Position numbers and translations under genes: made by a program. A DNA stretch of 64,000 nucleotides. It comes from Allomyces arbusculus. Its lineage: Eukaryota; Blastocladiomycota; Blastocladiomycetes; Blastocladiales; Blastocladiaceae. Shown piece by piece: positions 33,641-44,714 of this stretch. The stretch spans positions 265,005-329,004 of the forward strand of contig JADHYV010000007.1 in NCBI GenBank assembly GCA_027604705.1. Reading direction: 5' to 3'. The notes under the pieces were generated by a model. It saw nothing but the letters and a program-made list of their open reading frames with translations, was not told the DNA's origin and did no database searches. The first letter of the stretch is position 1. Each line of letters starts with the position of its first letter.

Positions 33641-34354
33641 ATTAACAATACAACGCGACCGTTTTGTTCTTGGATTTCGTGCTCCTTCATCCAACGCTTC
33701 TCACCGCCTCTCCCTGACATTTGCCATCTCATAAAGCCAGCAATAATAACGTCCCGGATGCTGGGACAGCTGAGTTGCACACAGCCTTCTTAGGCATAAA
33801 TTTAGCAAAATGCAAAGACGGTCGGACTCGGCTATCTGGGCCAACTCGAGCAACACTGGTCGCTTTGCTGCGCGCAAGCACAGCAAAGCGAGACAGCGTG
33901 CACTCGACCGTGGGCGGATCGTCAGCGTCCGAATAAGTCAAACTAAGTTTGTTGCTAGTTTACTAAGGTAAACAAAGACAAGGAGCAAGAAAGGGTGCCG
34001 GGGAAGCCAGGACTTTAAGGGATTTTGGATCAATGTTTTTGGCAGGACAGTCAGGTGAGTCGAAATGGCTTTTGAGCTCCGAGTCGCTCCGACGTGGGTG
34101 ATGGGCAATGCGCGTGATCGAACCGAACCGCTCCTTGCGTTTGACGGCTGGCCATCAACACCAACCACTTTGGATCGGCCAACGTCGCCACGCGCTTGAC
34201 GACCAGCACATCGACACGACAACGTCGACGACGGCGACATCAACGAGTTTGGACCCGCGTTTTTGGCCACCGACAACTTGCTGCACTCGCTGCCGCCGCC
34301 CCCGACGCCAACGATTCATCGCACTACCCCACCATCACGTCCAAGTGTGCCACG
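33641..34354. other. Intergenic region
   Basis: A stretch at 33715-33970, less GC-rich than the flanks, contains a short perfect inverted repeat (GTCCC...GGGAC near 33750) but no RNA family I recognise. The right end is the SDH4 leader. Confidence 0.45.
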
Positions 34355-35067
34355 ATGCTCGCCGTCCGCCAGTTTGCCGCCCACCGTGCCGCGCCCATGG
34401 CGCGTCTCTCCCTCCAGACCGCTGCCCGCGCGCGCATGGCCTCGACCCAGGGTATGCACGACCGTTGACGTGCAGAATGCGGCGGCGCTGTGATGTTGCC
34501 ACCATGTTGGGGACACTGTCATGCCATCGCGGCCTACCCTGCTCTGCGACTCCCTCATCCCGTCGCGTGTAATAATGTGCGCTCCAGCATGGTCGCTAAC
34601 GCCGACGCGATTTGCTCCTCATGTATCTCCTATTTCGCGCGCCACGCGACCTGTCCCTTCCACCCACACCCATCACCCCCACTCCAGCCGCCGAGCACGC
34701 CGGCTCGCGCATGCACGGTTCGACGCATTGGGCGATTGAGCGGTACCTGTCGCTCGCGCTGCTCCCCGCAACGGGCTACGCGCTGTTCGTCGGCTCGTCG
34801 GCGGCCAACGACTACCTCCTGGCTGGTCTCTTGACGGCGCACTCGCACCTCGGTTTCGACCAAGTGATCACCGACTACCTGCCGAAGCGCCGTACGCCCG
34901 GTGCCTACACGGCCGCGACGTGGGGTCTGCGTGCGGCGACGCTGGCCGTGTTGATCGGGTGCATCAAGATCAACTCGGGCGATGTCGGGCTCACGGAAAC
35001 GTTCCGCCGTATCTGGCGCGCGCCCGTCGAGGCGAAGAAGATCCAGGACGCCAAGAAGGCCGAGTAA
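34355..35067 (+). CDS. SDH4: Succinate dehydrogenase membrane anchor subunit CybS
   Basis: SDH4/CybS is one of the two membrane anchors of respiratory complex II in the mitochondrial inner membrane. There are two exons, 34355-34451 and 34688-35067, giving 158 aa. The N-terminus (MLAVRQFAAHRAAPMARLSL) is Arg/Ala-rich and fits a mitochondrial presequence. The mature part has the diagnostic SRMHGSTHWAIERYLSLALL block, a first helix, then TAHSHLGFDQVITDYLP, which carries the haem-ligand-type histidine and the Asp-Tyr pair near the quinone site. A final helix is followed by a basic tail. The 236-nt intron is longer than most here; another small exon inside it cannot be excluded but is not needed for the family. 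Confidence 0.92.
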
Positions 35068-35409
35068 AGCAGTGTGGGGAAAGTCGCAGGCCGGTATTTT
35101 AGTGTGGACGCGCGCGTCGCGCCAGGTGGCCGTGCGTGTCTCTGTTCGCCGAGCAAGTCCGGTGGAGGGACGGCACAGGTCCTGCTGGGTTTGGGCTCGT
35201 CCGGTTGTCAATTTAGGATGGTTTTTCCCTGGAACTTGTTCAGGTTTTGTGCCGCTTGGCAACTGAAAGCGCGGCGGACCCTTTCGCTCAGGCAACATCG
35301 GAACTCCGTCCTAGAACACAAAGCCGTGAAGCAAACATAAATGCGCTCGACCAAGGAATGGCAGGCAGCAAAAGCGTCGTGGAGACGCCTTTGCGGAGGG
35401 AGCAAAGAC
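35068..35409. other. 3' flanks of SDH4 and U6
   Basis: Convergent 3' ends of SDH4 and the minus-strand U6 gene. No other feature is seen. Confidence 0.5.
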
Positions 35410-35416
35410 AAAAAAA
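35410..35416 (-). terminator. Pol III T-run terminator of U6
   Basis: Seven consecutive T on the minus strand directly after the U6 3' hairpin. Confidence 0.85.
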
Positions 35417-35471
35417 TTTGCTCCGAAGAGCTTCCTCAGAAGACGAAGTGTGTCATCCTTGTGCAGGGACC

Positions 35472-35502
<31 letters not shown>

Positions 35503-35522
35503 GAATGTGTCCCGAAGGACAC
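35410..35522 (-). ncRNA. U6: U6 spliceosomal snRNA
   Basis: On the minus strand the RNA begins with a perfect 5' hairpin (GTGTCC-TTCG-GGACAC). It continues through AAAATTGGAACGATACAGAG with the invariant ACAGAGA box, then the AGC triad and the internal stem-loop region (GGTCCCTGCACAAGGATGAC). These match U6 closely. The 3' part differs from the usual U6 tail: after GACACAC there is a CTTCGTCTTCTGAGGAAG segment and then a GCTC-TTCG-GAGC hairpin just before the T run, giving about 113 nt. An upstream TATA box and the terminal T run fit an RNA polymerase III external-promoter gene. U6 is the catalytic snRNA that pairs with the 5' splice site and U2. Confidence 0.96.
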
Positions 35523-35541
35523 TAATAAAGGTGCAAAATTG

Positions 35542-35550
35542 GTATATAAA
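35542..35550 (-). promoter_or_regulatory. U6 TATA box
   Basis: TTTATATAC on the minus strand, about 20-28 nt upstream of the U6 5' end, the position expected for a Pol III TATA element. Confidence 0.85.
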
Positions 35551-36565
35551 GGCGTGGCCCGTGCTGGCTGTTTTGGTTGTGGGTTCTGCTGCTGGACATG
35601 TGATGGTTTGACAACTTTACAACGTAAGTCCTGGTTTCTAATCACGCTCAGGCAAACATTTTGCAAATCCTCAGGTTGCCCATTTCCCTCCAGTTCTCCA
35701 AACTTTTGAAGACGTCCACACTTTCACTCCTGTCTTTCAGTCCTTGCCCCTTTCCTATTTTTTTCAACCTTGACTTGGATGCTTTGAGCAGACTCTCTGA
35801 TGGGACGACCGTGCCTCACCATCCGTGCCTTATCATGCCTCACCATCCGGCTTGTAGGACTTTGCGCCCGACTCTTCTGGCAATTTCAGATGGATCTGTG
35901 TTTGCGATCGCTATCTGCGATGAGAGCTCACGGCGGAGAAGAAAGAATAAATCCAGCAAAAGATTTGGACACATGCAACGCTCTTTCAACTCGCATGTTT
36001 CCAACAGAAGTGACCTCGGTTGGCAATACTGGCTTGAACCTCCACTGCCCGAAGGCGAGCGAGCGATCAAAGAATCCAGTCAGCATGGGCGATTTGCAAG
36101 GGAAAGAAGGTAAAACTTCTTTGGATCATCGTCAACGGTCGACTCTGGAGGAAACGCGGTCGTGCGAGAGAAGGGCGGCGGCGGGAGCAAGCATAAACCG
36201 AGCAATCGCAGGGATGCGCGACCTGGTGGAGGCGGGCAAGCGGGTTGACTCCGAGCTTCGACGGGGTGGAGATGTTGCTGCAGCGGGACGTGTGTGCACG
36301 ACGTTGGCGGTTGGCCGCCCGAGTGTGAGTGGAGAGAGGAAAGTTGCCGGCGCGCGTGCGATCGGCACTGATGCACAAGTTGCGCCCTCGGCACGTGCAG
36401 CGTTGCTGGGTGTTCACTTGCACCAGGCGCTTCATGGCCCCATCTGTTTTGCTTGCTGTCCGTTGTTCCCCCTCTCAACCCGTCGTACCCGCGAGCTGGC
36501 CGACCAACGCGCGTACACGCACCAACTTATCGGCAGCTGCAGCAACAGCACCACTGTCAGGCACC
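35551..36565. other. Intergenic, no supported gene
   Basis: About 1 kb between U6 and MAP1, visibly less GC-rich than the genes until about 36100. A short direct repeat (GCCTCACCATCCG near 35812 and 35839) is present. A 272-aa plus-strand frame starting at 35800 shows no domain and no matching codon bias. Confidence 0.45.
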
Positions 36566-38179
36566 ATGACCGCCGCCACCGCCAACGCCACCGCCGCGCA
36601 CCCGTGCCAGGGTGCTGACTGCACCAAGACGGCGACGCTCGTGTGCCCGACCTGCATCAAACTCGACCTGCCGCGCGACACGGCGCGGTTCTGCTCGCAA
36701 ACGTGCTTCAAGGCCAACTGGGGCTCACACAAGCTCCTTCACCAGCAAGGTGTGTGCGCTGCGCACGCACACTCGCGATGATCGCTGCACAGAACCTCCC
36801 AGCTGAGCTGCCATTCCAGCACAGACCTATGACCCGTTTACGCAAGTACCCGGGTTCCGTTACACGGGCTCGCTGCGCGCGCGGTACCCGCTGTCAGCGA
36901 CGCGTGTCGTGCCGCCGCATATCAAGCGCCCTGATTACGCTGAGACGGGTACGGAGCGCATGGCCATGTTCATTTCGGCGAATGACACCCCAACTGATGT
37001 TGCGTCGCCGGCTCTCCAGGCCGGCCCTATTCCGAGGAGAAACTGCGCGGCTCGCATCGGATCGAGACAATGAATGAGGCCGAGATTCAGAAGATGCGCG
37101 AGGTGTGCCGGGTACGTATTTCTGCCACCGCTGCAGTCTTGAGATACACGAGCCAAACGAGAATGCTCATCGGCCGTGACGGTAGATTGCGCGCGAGGTT
37201 CTCGATGCAGGTGCCGCTGCTGTCCGCCCGGGCGTCACGACTGACCACATCGACAAGGTCGTGCATGAGGCGACGATTGCGCGCGACGCGTACCCTTCGC
37301 CGTACGCAACCGCCCGTCATTTCGACCAACGCCTCGGGCCGAACGCTGACCCATTCTACCTCCTCTAGCCTCAATTACATGGGCTTCCCGAAATCCTGCT
37401 GCACGTCCGTGAACGAAGTCATTTGCCACGGGATCCCGGACATGCGCCCGCTCGAGGACGGCGACATTATTAACATTGACGTGTCGGTGTTCAAGGACGG
37501 GTTCCATGCCGACTTGAACGAGACCTACTTTGTGGGCCCCAAGGCCTGGCACGAGTCCAAGGCACTCATTGACTGCACGCGCGAGTGCCTCAAGCGCGCG
37601 ATTGAAATGGTCAAGCCGGGCGTCATGTACCGCGACCTCGGCAACGTGATTGAAAAGACGGCCAAGGAGCGCGGGTTTGCCGTCGTGCGCACCTACTGCG
37701 GGCACGGGATTCACCGGCTGTTCCATACGACGCCCAACATTCCGCATTACGCGAGTGCGTTGTCTCGGTGCCGTGATTTTTAGTGGAGGGCGGGATGCTG
37801 ACCATTGCTCTGTCGCGGTCGGTTTCCAGAGAACAAGGCGATTGGCGTCATGAAGCCCGGCCACATTTTCACCATCGAGGTTCGTCGCTCGCTCCACTCC
37901 CTCTCTCTTTCCGCCAACCTCGCACTGACTCTGCTCATTTTCTGCCTCCGCCAGCCCATGATCAACGTTGGCACGCACGCCGACGACCACTGGCCCGACA
38001 ACTGGACGGCCGTGACGCGCGACGGCAAGCGGTCGGCGCAGTTCGAGCACACGATGGTCGTGACCGAGACCGGGTGCGAGATTCTGACGCTGCGCAAGGG
38101 CCACGATATCGTGATGGACGGGTTGATCCCGCCGCCCGGCGTCGAGGAGGGCGCGGTCAGTGGGGCCAAGACCGAGTAG
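36566..38179 (+). CDS. MAP1: Methionine aminopeptidase type 1
   Basis: It removes initiator methionine from nascent chains at the ribosome. Seven exons are rebuilt: 36566-36749, 36820-36948, 37020-37111, 37186-37301, 37369-37754, 37830-37879 and 37955-38179, giving 393 aa (human METAP1 is 386). The N-terminal zinc-finger domain of eukaryotic type 1 enzymes is present ([25 protein letters not shown]). The linker [17 protein letters not shown] precedes the pita-bread catalytic domain: [18 protein letters not shown], the two metal aspartates in [18 protein letters not shown], the metal histidine in [18 protein letters not shown], and glutamates in IFTIEP and SAQFEHT. All five metal ligands are present. 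It converges on TSPO with a gap of about 140 nt. Confidence 0.96.
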
Positions 38180-38317
38180 ATGGGTGTCAAAAGGAAGACG
38201 AATTTTATTGCACTTCGGAATCAAAAGGGGTTTCCATTGCTCACCTTCAACACGCTCGGACGGCGCAGCACCTCACCGTCCTCGACTGAATCCACCGGAC
38301 ACCGGCCATCCACTCAC

Positions 38318-39080
38318 TTACGAGCTCTTGGGCTTGAGCGTGATGCTGACCTTGGTCGTCGACCCGCCCGCACCCGCGCTGTGCCCCTTGCGGAACTTGG
38401 GGTTGTGCCACCAAATGTACCCGTTCAAGCTCGCCGCGTACGAGATCCACGCGAGATACGGCGTAAGCAGCGCGCCGGCGAGCGAGTCGTGCTGCGCGAA
38501 GGAGACGGCGGTCATGGCGACGGTGCCAATCATCGACCCGAGATTGACGAGCGCGAGCCCGAACCGCTGCCACCGGAAGAAGATGGGCGACCACAAGAAG
38601 TTGAGGGCCAGCTGCGTGCCGTAGAGCGTCATGGGCACGGCACGGAATGCGCGCGGGGTGAAGTAGAAGGCGCGGTAGGACGCGACGCCCATGAGCGTGT
38701 AGAGTGTCGGCCAGACGACGGGAAACGCCCAGTCTATCAAAGAAGAGTGAGACATGGCCGCGTCAGATCATTGGGAAACTGGCAGACTGGAGGATCACAC
38801 GGGAGAAGTGGTGCTGGGAAGCGTACTGGGCGGCGTCCACGATGGCTTCTTCACGGTCGTGTACCACGTCTGGACCGAGTCGCCCATGGTCAGGCCCGAC
38901 AGCGACCCTGGAGGTAGCGGACGCGAGTACAGGTCAGTCGGAGACCCGCGATCGGGCGGACGCGGATGTGGTTCGCGACGCACCTCCGACAACGGGCACG
39001 AGCACAAAAAAGGCCATCGACTTCCACGAGCCGTAGCCCCACTTGTCGAGCGTGCCAGCGACGGTTGAGAGGAGGCCCAT
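38318..39080 (-). CDS. TSPO: TSPO/MBR translocator protein
   Basis: TspO/MBR proteins are five-helix membrane proteins that bind porphyrins and sterols, usually in the mitochondrial outer membrane or ER/Golgi. Three exons are rebuilt: 39080-38984, 38907-38827 and 38733-38318, giving 197 aa. Blocks in order: KSMAFFVLVPVVGG (helix 1), TWYTTVKKPSWTPP, NWAFPVVWPTLYTLMGVASY, TQLALNFLWSPIFFRW, and a final WISYAASLNGYIWWHN. These are the family's diagnostic Trp-rich motifs, and they connect only after splicing. Length is typical apart from about 25 extra residues at the polar C-terminus. Confidence 0.94.
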
Positions 39081-39475
39081 GGTTATTGCAGCTGATCGGG
39101 TTCGGTTGGCAAGAGCGGGGTCCAACGCGGAGAGGGATCGAGGGCGTGCTGACGTTGACGGTGCACCGGGGCTGGGGGGAGAGAGAGAGGGAGAGAGCGA
39201 GAGGGAGAGGACGATGGCGATGAGCGCGTGGTGGTCGGCAGGGTTACCGGCCCGCGTCGCGGCGGGCGAGGTCAGCCGCGGTCGCGCCGAGCGCACCAGC
39301 GATCGACAGCGGGAACGCGTCTGCTCAGCCGCTTTCGGTCTTTGACGTGGCCGCCTGCCTCGCCCGTCGTCCGCGATCACCACACAGCCATCCGCCGCAA
39401 GCTCAACCAACCGGGCCAGCGACAGGGAAACCATGCCAGCGACGACGACTTCCCCCACGAACCAACCACAGAATC
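39081..39475. other. Divergent promoter region
   Basis: A 395-nt gap between divergent TSPO and the helical-protein gene, with a GA-rich tract near 39176-39215. No gene is seen. Confidence 0.5.
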
Positions 39476-40168
39476 ATGGCGGCATCACTCCACATCGCGC
39501 CCGCCGCCGTTGCAGTCCTCGCACAGGCTGTCAAGATCGCGACTCAGCTCGCCGCCGCCGCGCGCGCCTGGGCCGCCGCGACCCGCACACTCCAGTCACA
39601 CCTGGTTGCGCTCTCCAATGCCATTACACAGCTCTCGCCTGACCATACGCGCCCATTGACCAAGCTCGGCGTGCCCGTGCCCTCAGGTGGGTTTACGCGT
39701 GGGCCCGACACCGTGCAGGCCACGCTCGCTGCACTGCAAGTGCGCAACCTTGAAGCGCTCGTGCACAATGTGCTTGTCGTTTACCAAGACGACTTGGTCG
39801 CGGCCCTGCCGCCGCTCGCGAAATTGGTGACCGACGCGGAGCGGCTCGCGCAGCGGGTACCACCACCGCAGCAGCAGGCATCAGCGAGTGATGATTCGGC
39901 CGTAAGTATGGCGTTGGCACGATCCGCAGCCGCACAACTCGCGGCTGCGGCCATGGCCCTGCACGACGGCGCCAATGCCCAGATAAAGCTGACGTTCCGG
40001 CTCGTGCATGTGGATGTCCTGGAAGCGGCACGCACCGTGAGCCTGGAGATGCTGCAGCGCGTCCTTGACCAGTGGACGCCGCTCACGGCCGGGCCGGACG
40101 TGGATGCGGAGACGCAGCTCCTGGAGATGGTGCCCGTATGGCGAGAATGGGCGACGGGCAGAGCGTGA
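39476..40168 (+). CDS. Helical protein, possibly AIRIM/C1orf109-like
   Basis: An uninterrupted frame of 230 aa, almost entirely alpha-helical and Ala/Leu-rich. The N-terminal block (ARAWAAATRTLQSHLVALSN) and a middle block (RNLEALVHNVLVVYQDDLVA) recall the layout of the AIRIM (C1orf109, DUF4477) family, which works with the AFG2 (SPATA5) AAA ATPase in 60S ribosome maturation. The helix DGANAQIKLTFRLVH fits the 'Y..K..LL' region of that family. Similarity is judged by eye and is weak, so a different helical protein is possible. The hydrophobic stretches are too short and polar for membrane helices. Confidence 0.5.
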   Translation: MAASLHIAPAAVAVLAQAVKIATQLAAAARAWAAATRTLQSHLVALSNAITQLSPDHTRPLTKLGVPVPSGGFTRGPDTVQATLAALQVRNLEALVHNVLVVYQDDLVAALPPLAKLVTDAERLAQRVPPPQQQASASDDSAVSMALARSAAAQLAAAAMALHDGANAQIKLTFRLVHVDVLEAARTVSLEMLQRVLDQWTPLTAGPDVDAETQLLEMVPVWREWATGRA

Positions 40169-40417
40169 ATATCAATATACACCATGGAAGTGTGTTCGGC
40201 AATCGCGTCGTGGTCGTGGTTGTGGATGGGACTCGTTTTCGGCTGGTCGCACGGCAATCAAGAGGTGCCTCGAGTTGACTCTTTGCCACGCGCGCCGAGG
40301 TTCCTTCGAATTTTGTTCGGCCACAACTCCTCTCGGTCAAGTTGAGCCGGACCAGAACAACACGACTTGCGGCTGGAAGGGATAAGTACGGCGCGACCCC
40401 TGTTTTCGGAGCAGCCA

Positions 40418-41056
40418 ATGCCCCTTCAGCTCTTCCGCTCGCGCACATTGCTCCTCGTTCCACAGACCGTGCTTCGACCCATCATGACAGCCGCGACCAA
40501 CACCCCTGCTGCACCGACCACACCCCCAGCTCCCACGACCGCCACCACCCCAACTACGGCGAGCGCAACGCGGCCTGCGACCACCTCGACGGCCACCTCG
40601 ACGACCGCTGCACCCTCCACGACGCCAACCGCTGCACTCGAACCCGGCACCAAGTCCTCCAAGTCCAAGTCGCGCCGAGCTGCCGCCGCACCCGCCATCG
40701 ACCCGCTCGCCGGCCTCGACGTGCGCGTCGGCCGCATCATTTCTGCCGAACCTTTCCCCGAAGCACGGCGGCCCGCCATCAAGCTGCGCATCGATTTTGG
40801 TCCCGAAATCGGCATCAAGAAATCGTCGGCGCAAATCACGACGCATTACGCACAGGAAGACGGGCTCACGCCCAACGAGGAGAAGCTCGTGGGCACGCTC
40901 GTGCTCGGCGTGGTCAACTTGCCGCCGCGCCAGATTGGCAAGTTTATGAGCGAGGTGCTTGTGCTGGGCGTGCCCGGTGGCGACGGTGTCGTGCTCGTGC
41001 GCCCGGACCCGGCGGTTGTTGCGGTGGACGTGCAGCCGGGGGCAAAACTGTATTGA
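40418..41056 (+). CDS. CsaA-like tRNA-binding-domain protein
   Basis: An intronless frame of 212 aa from ATG 40418; alternatives are 40367 and 40484. The last ~120 residues form a single OB-fold tRNA-binding domain of the bacterial CsaA type: GLDVRVGRIISAEPFPEARR, AIKLRIDFGPEIGIKKSSAQ, and VVNLPPRQIGKFMSEVLVLG. In bacteria CsaA is a homodimeric chaperone or tRNA-binding protein. An insertion of about eight residues separates the ITTHY strand from the next block. The N-terminus (MPLQLFRSRTLLLVPQTVLR) is basic and hydrophobic like a mitochondrial presequence, followed by a Thr/Ala/Pro-rich linker and a Lys/Ser patch. The domain call is firm. Mitochondrial targeting and role are inferred, and bacterial ancestry is possible. 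Confidence 0.88.
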   Translation: MPLQLFRSRTLLLVPQTVLRPIMTAATNTPAAPTTPPAPTTATTPTTASATRPATTSTATSTTAAPSTTPTAALEPGTKSSKSKSRRAAAAPAIDPLAGLDVRVGRIISAEPFPEARRPAIKLRIDFGPEIGIKKSSAQITTHYAQEDGLTPNEEKLVGTLVLGVVNLPPRQIGKFMSEVLVLGVPGGDGVVLVRPDPAVVAVDVQPGAKLY

Positions 41057-41615
41057 TTTGAGCAAGAGATCTTTGATTTATGCATTCTAGGCGAGATGCT
41101 GGTTTTGGAGGCGTCGGACCATCAGCTGCTTTGCAACTATCGCGTAGTCTCTGGCGGCAAGGCTGCGTGCTCGCACAAAGCAATCCCTCTTCTTCTAACG
41201 ACGCGCTCGTGCGTTTGCCCTTGGTGCTGGTGGTGGGGCTGTCGTGGGTTGCAGTTCTGCCCTGACGTTAGCAAAGAATGCGGTAGCTTGCGGTAGTTTG
41301 CGGTGGGCAGACATAGTCACTGGCCTGTCAAAATCATCTTGCTCTTTGCACAGCTGCCGCCTCGGACGAGGTCATCGTCTCGTCCATTTGCAGTTGGATC
41401 ACTATCCCGTCGCTCTCGAATTGCTCCCCGCTCGATTAAATTAACTTTGCCCGACACGCTGCAATCGGCTGCAATCGACGTGCTCATCTCGCTCAACCCG
41501 CTCGGACCCGTGCACCGCTCACGTTCCGCCGGCCGCAGCAACCTTTTGGACCACGCTAGACAACGTCTCGTTCCGCACCTGCCTACCTTTTGACCCCACG
41601 CGCAACCTCGCCACC
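41057..41615. other. Intergenic region
   Basis: 559 nt between the CsaA-like gene and MCM5. No gene or RNA is recognised. Confidence 0.5.
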
Positions 41616-44380
41616 ATGGCCGCTGCGTTCGGCTGGGATCAAGGCGCCATCTTCTCGACGGCCGTGGCCGACGCCAACACGCAAGGAAACTCGGCCGAGT
41701 CGTTCTTGACTTTCCAGAACCAATTCTACGACTTTATTCAAAAATGCAACATTCAGGGCAACTTCATCTACCGGTGAGCTGCGCTCTCTTTGCCTGCCGC
41801 CGTTGTCCTCGTGTGCCGCGACTGACGCGAAAATCGGGCCGGGTGTGATTTAGCGACCAGCTGCACCAGAACCTCATGATGAAGAAGCACTTTCTCGAGG
41901 TGCATCTCGACCACGTCTACGCGTTCCACTCGGACCTTGCGGACCGGTTGAAGAAGGCCCCTTCGGAGATGCTCCCGCTGGTGCGTTTTCGATGTTCGAT
42001 TGTGGGTTCGCGGGTCCGGGAGGAACTGATCATAGCCAGTTGAATCATTTAGTTCGAAACGGCCGCGCAACGCAGCGCAAAACGCATCCTGTTTGCGAAT
42101 GCCGCCGCTGTCGACGACCAGGACGCGCCGTCGATTCAAATCACACTCAAGTCGTCCGACTCGGTCACGTCGATTCGTGACATGAACGTGCGTCGTCTTC
42201 CTACTCCGCTCCTGCTTCCGCGCGCACCCGACGGAGACCAACCTACCGATTTGAAACTTGTGGCTAGGCGACCTACATTGGCAAGCTGGTCCGCATCACG
42301 GGCATTGTGATTGGCGCGTCGACCTTGACGGCCAAGGCCACGTCTGTGCACCTCATGTGCCGGTCGTGCCGCTACGTCAAGGTGCTGCCCGTCACATCCG
42401 GGTTCTCGGGACTTCAGATGCCGCGCACGTGCGATGGGTACGACTTCTTGAGCAACTCGGACCACGATTTGAGCTCGCAGTTGACGAGTTGAGCAATCAT
42501 AGCCCGGCCCTGCCAGGAGCACCAAAGGACTGCCCCATGGATCCGTTTATCATTGTGCACGACAAGTGCAAGTTTGTCGACCAGCAGTCGATCAAGCTGC
42601 AGGAGGCGCCCGACATTGTGCCGGTCGGTGAGCTGCCGCGACACATTTTGATGAGCGCTGACCGGTGCGTTTGTTGCCCCTCGTATACCCGCTCAGTCCT
42701 TTCTTCTGACCCGTCGTGCTCCTCCCCACCAGCCAAATGGTCAACAAGGTGATGCCCGGCACGCGCGCGACCATCATGGGCATCTACTCGGTGATCAACC
42801 ACAAGGAAGCGCGGTCCGAGCGCACGCGCGGCGGCGTCGCAATCCGCACGGCCTACCTGCGCGTCGTTGGGCTCGAAGTGCACCAGGACCAGTCGAACCG
42901 CAACGCCGCCGTTTTCTCGCCCGAGGAAGAAGAGCAGTTTGTCACGATCGCCCGCCGCCCTGGATTCTACGAGGAATTTGCGAAATCGATTGCGCCGTCG
43001 ATTTTCGGCCACGCCGACGTGAAAAAGGCCGTTGCGTGCTTGCTCTTTGGCGGGTCGCGCAAACGGCTCGCCGACGGGATGCGGCTGCGTGGCGACATCA
43101 ACGTCCTCTTGCTCGGTGATCCGGGTGTCGCCAAGTCGCAGTTGCTCAAGTTTGTCGAACGGGTTGCGCCGATTGCCGTGTACACGTCGGGTAAGGGGTC
43201 GAGTGCGGCCGGTTTGACGGCGTCGGTGATTCGCGATCCGGGATCGCGCGAGTTTTACCTCGAGGGCGGCGCCATGGTCTTGGCGGACGGTGGGGTCGTG
43301 TGCATTGACGAGTTTGACAAAATGCGCGACGAGGACCGCGTCGCGATTCACGAGGCCATGGAGCAGCAGACGATTTCGATTGCCAAGGCCGGGATCACGA
43401 CCATGTTGAATTCGCGCACGTCCGTGTTGGCTGCGGCGAACCCGGTATTTGGGCGGTACGATGACTTGAAGACGCCCGGTGAGGTACGTTTGTGGATCAT
43501 GTTCTTGGGCGCTGACGAGACGAGTGATACTGACCTTCACTGGCTATCGTAGAACATTGATTTTCAAAGCACGATTTTGTCGCGTTTCGACATGATCTTT
43601 ATTCTCAAGGACGCGCACGACGAGGCGAGCGACCAGCGGATCGCGCGGCACGTCATGGGTATTCACCGGCAAAACGTGACCGAGGACTTGAACCAGGTCG
43701 ACTTCGATATGCACACGATGCGGCGGTACATTACCTACGCACGGAGGTACTGCTCGACTGACGCTTCTCGGTTTTGACAATTGCGAATTGACCACGATGC
43801 ACTTGATAGCCGATGCTCACCACGACTGGGCGAAGAGGCGGCCGAGAGGTTGTCTTCCTACTTTGTCCGAATCCGCAGCGAAGTGCGCGCGCTCGAGCAA
43901 AAGACAGGGTCGCGCGCGGCTGTGCCGATTACCGTCCGGTACGCATCGCTTCACCATCCCCCACCACTTTGTGGCACAACCACTCACCGCTCGTCCCTCC
44001 TCCACACCAGCCAACTCGAAGCCGTCATCCGCATCTCCGAATCGCTCGCCAAAATGACACTCTCCCCAACCGTGCGCGAAGACAATGTTGACGAAGCCAT
44101 TCGGCTCTTCCAGCTGTCGACCATGCACGCGGTCGAGTCCGGGTCGGTCGTGGACGACATGAGCATGGGCGCATTGCGGTCCGAGATCCGGCAGGTCGAG
44201 GACGAGATTATTGCGCGACTGCCCATCGGGTCGCAAACGTCGGTTGCAGCCATGCTCAATGATTTCACGGCGCGCGGGATGACGGATGCGGCCGTGCACC
44301 GTGCGGTGCGCATCTTGGCGGACCGCGGGACGCTGCAGTTCCGGCACCAGCGGCGCGTGATTTATCGGTCGGGCGCGTAG
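41616..44380 (+). CDS. MCM5: MCM5, subunit of the MCM2-7 replicative helicase
   Basis: It is part of the hexameric helicase loaded at replication origins. Nine exons are rebuilt: 41616-41773, 41854-41980, 42053-42187, 42268-42437, 42503-42664, 42733-43483, 43553-43746, 43810-43938 and 44011-44380, giving 731 aa, the normal MCM5 length. The N-terminal domain has the zinc-binding cysteines (CRSC, TCD, DCPMDP). The AAA+ core has [20 protein letters not shown], Walker [10 protein letters not shown] (about 378), Walker [11 protein letters not shown] (about 440) and the arginine finger SRFD (about 511). MCM5 identity rather than another MCM comes from the N-terminal [20 protein letters not shown] and C-terminal [19 protein letters not shown] blocks. 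The C-terminal winged helix ends in [10 protein letters not shown]. Confidence 0.97.
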
Positions 44381-44714
44381 ATGGCGGTGGGCGGCGTGGA
44401 TGGGACTCGAGGATGTGCATCTTGAAATCGCGATTGCGGTCTGTGCGAGTTGCTAGCTGTGTGTGCTCGCGAAAGGATTTGGGATCAGAGAAGACCTTCG
44501 GGCGGATCCGGCACACGATCAAACGCCATCCAACACGATCAAAACTTGAGCAATCCGTCAACTTGCTTCGAACTTATAGTTCCACTCTTCTCGTCACCCA
44601 AAGCCGCGCAGCAACTCCAACTTGCTGCAAGACGCTCTTCGCTTCAGTGCGACTCGACGTGCCTGCAAGCTGCTCCCGGTCGTTCCAAGCCCGGTCGCTA
44701 TCAACCGTTCCATC
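44381..44714. other. Intergenic region
   Basis: 334 nt between MCM5 and the next gene. No feature is seen. Confidence 0.5.

Noticed and set aside
35800-36618. 272-aa plus-strand frame between U6 and MAP1
   Set aside because: Codon use and composition differ from real genes here, no motif is visible, and it overlaps the MAP1 start.
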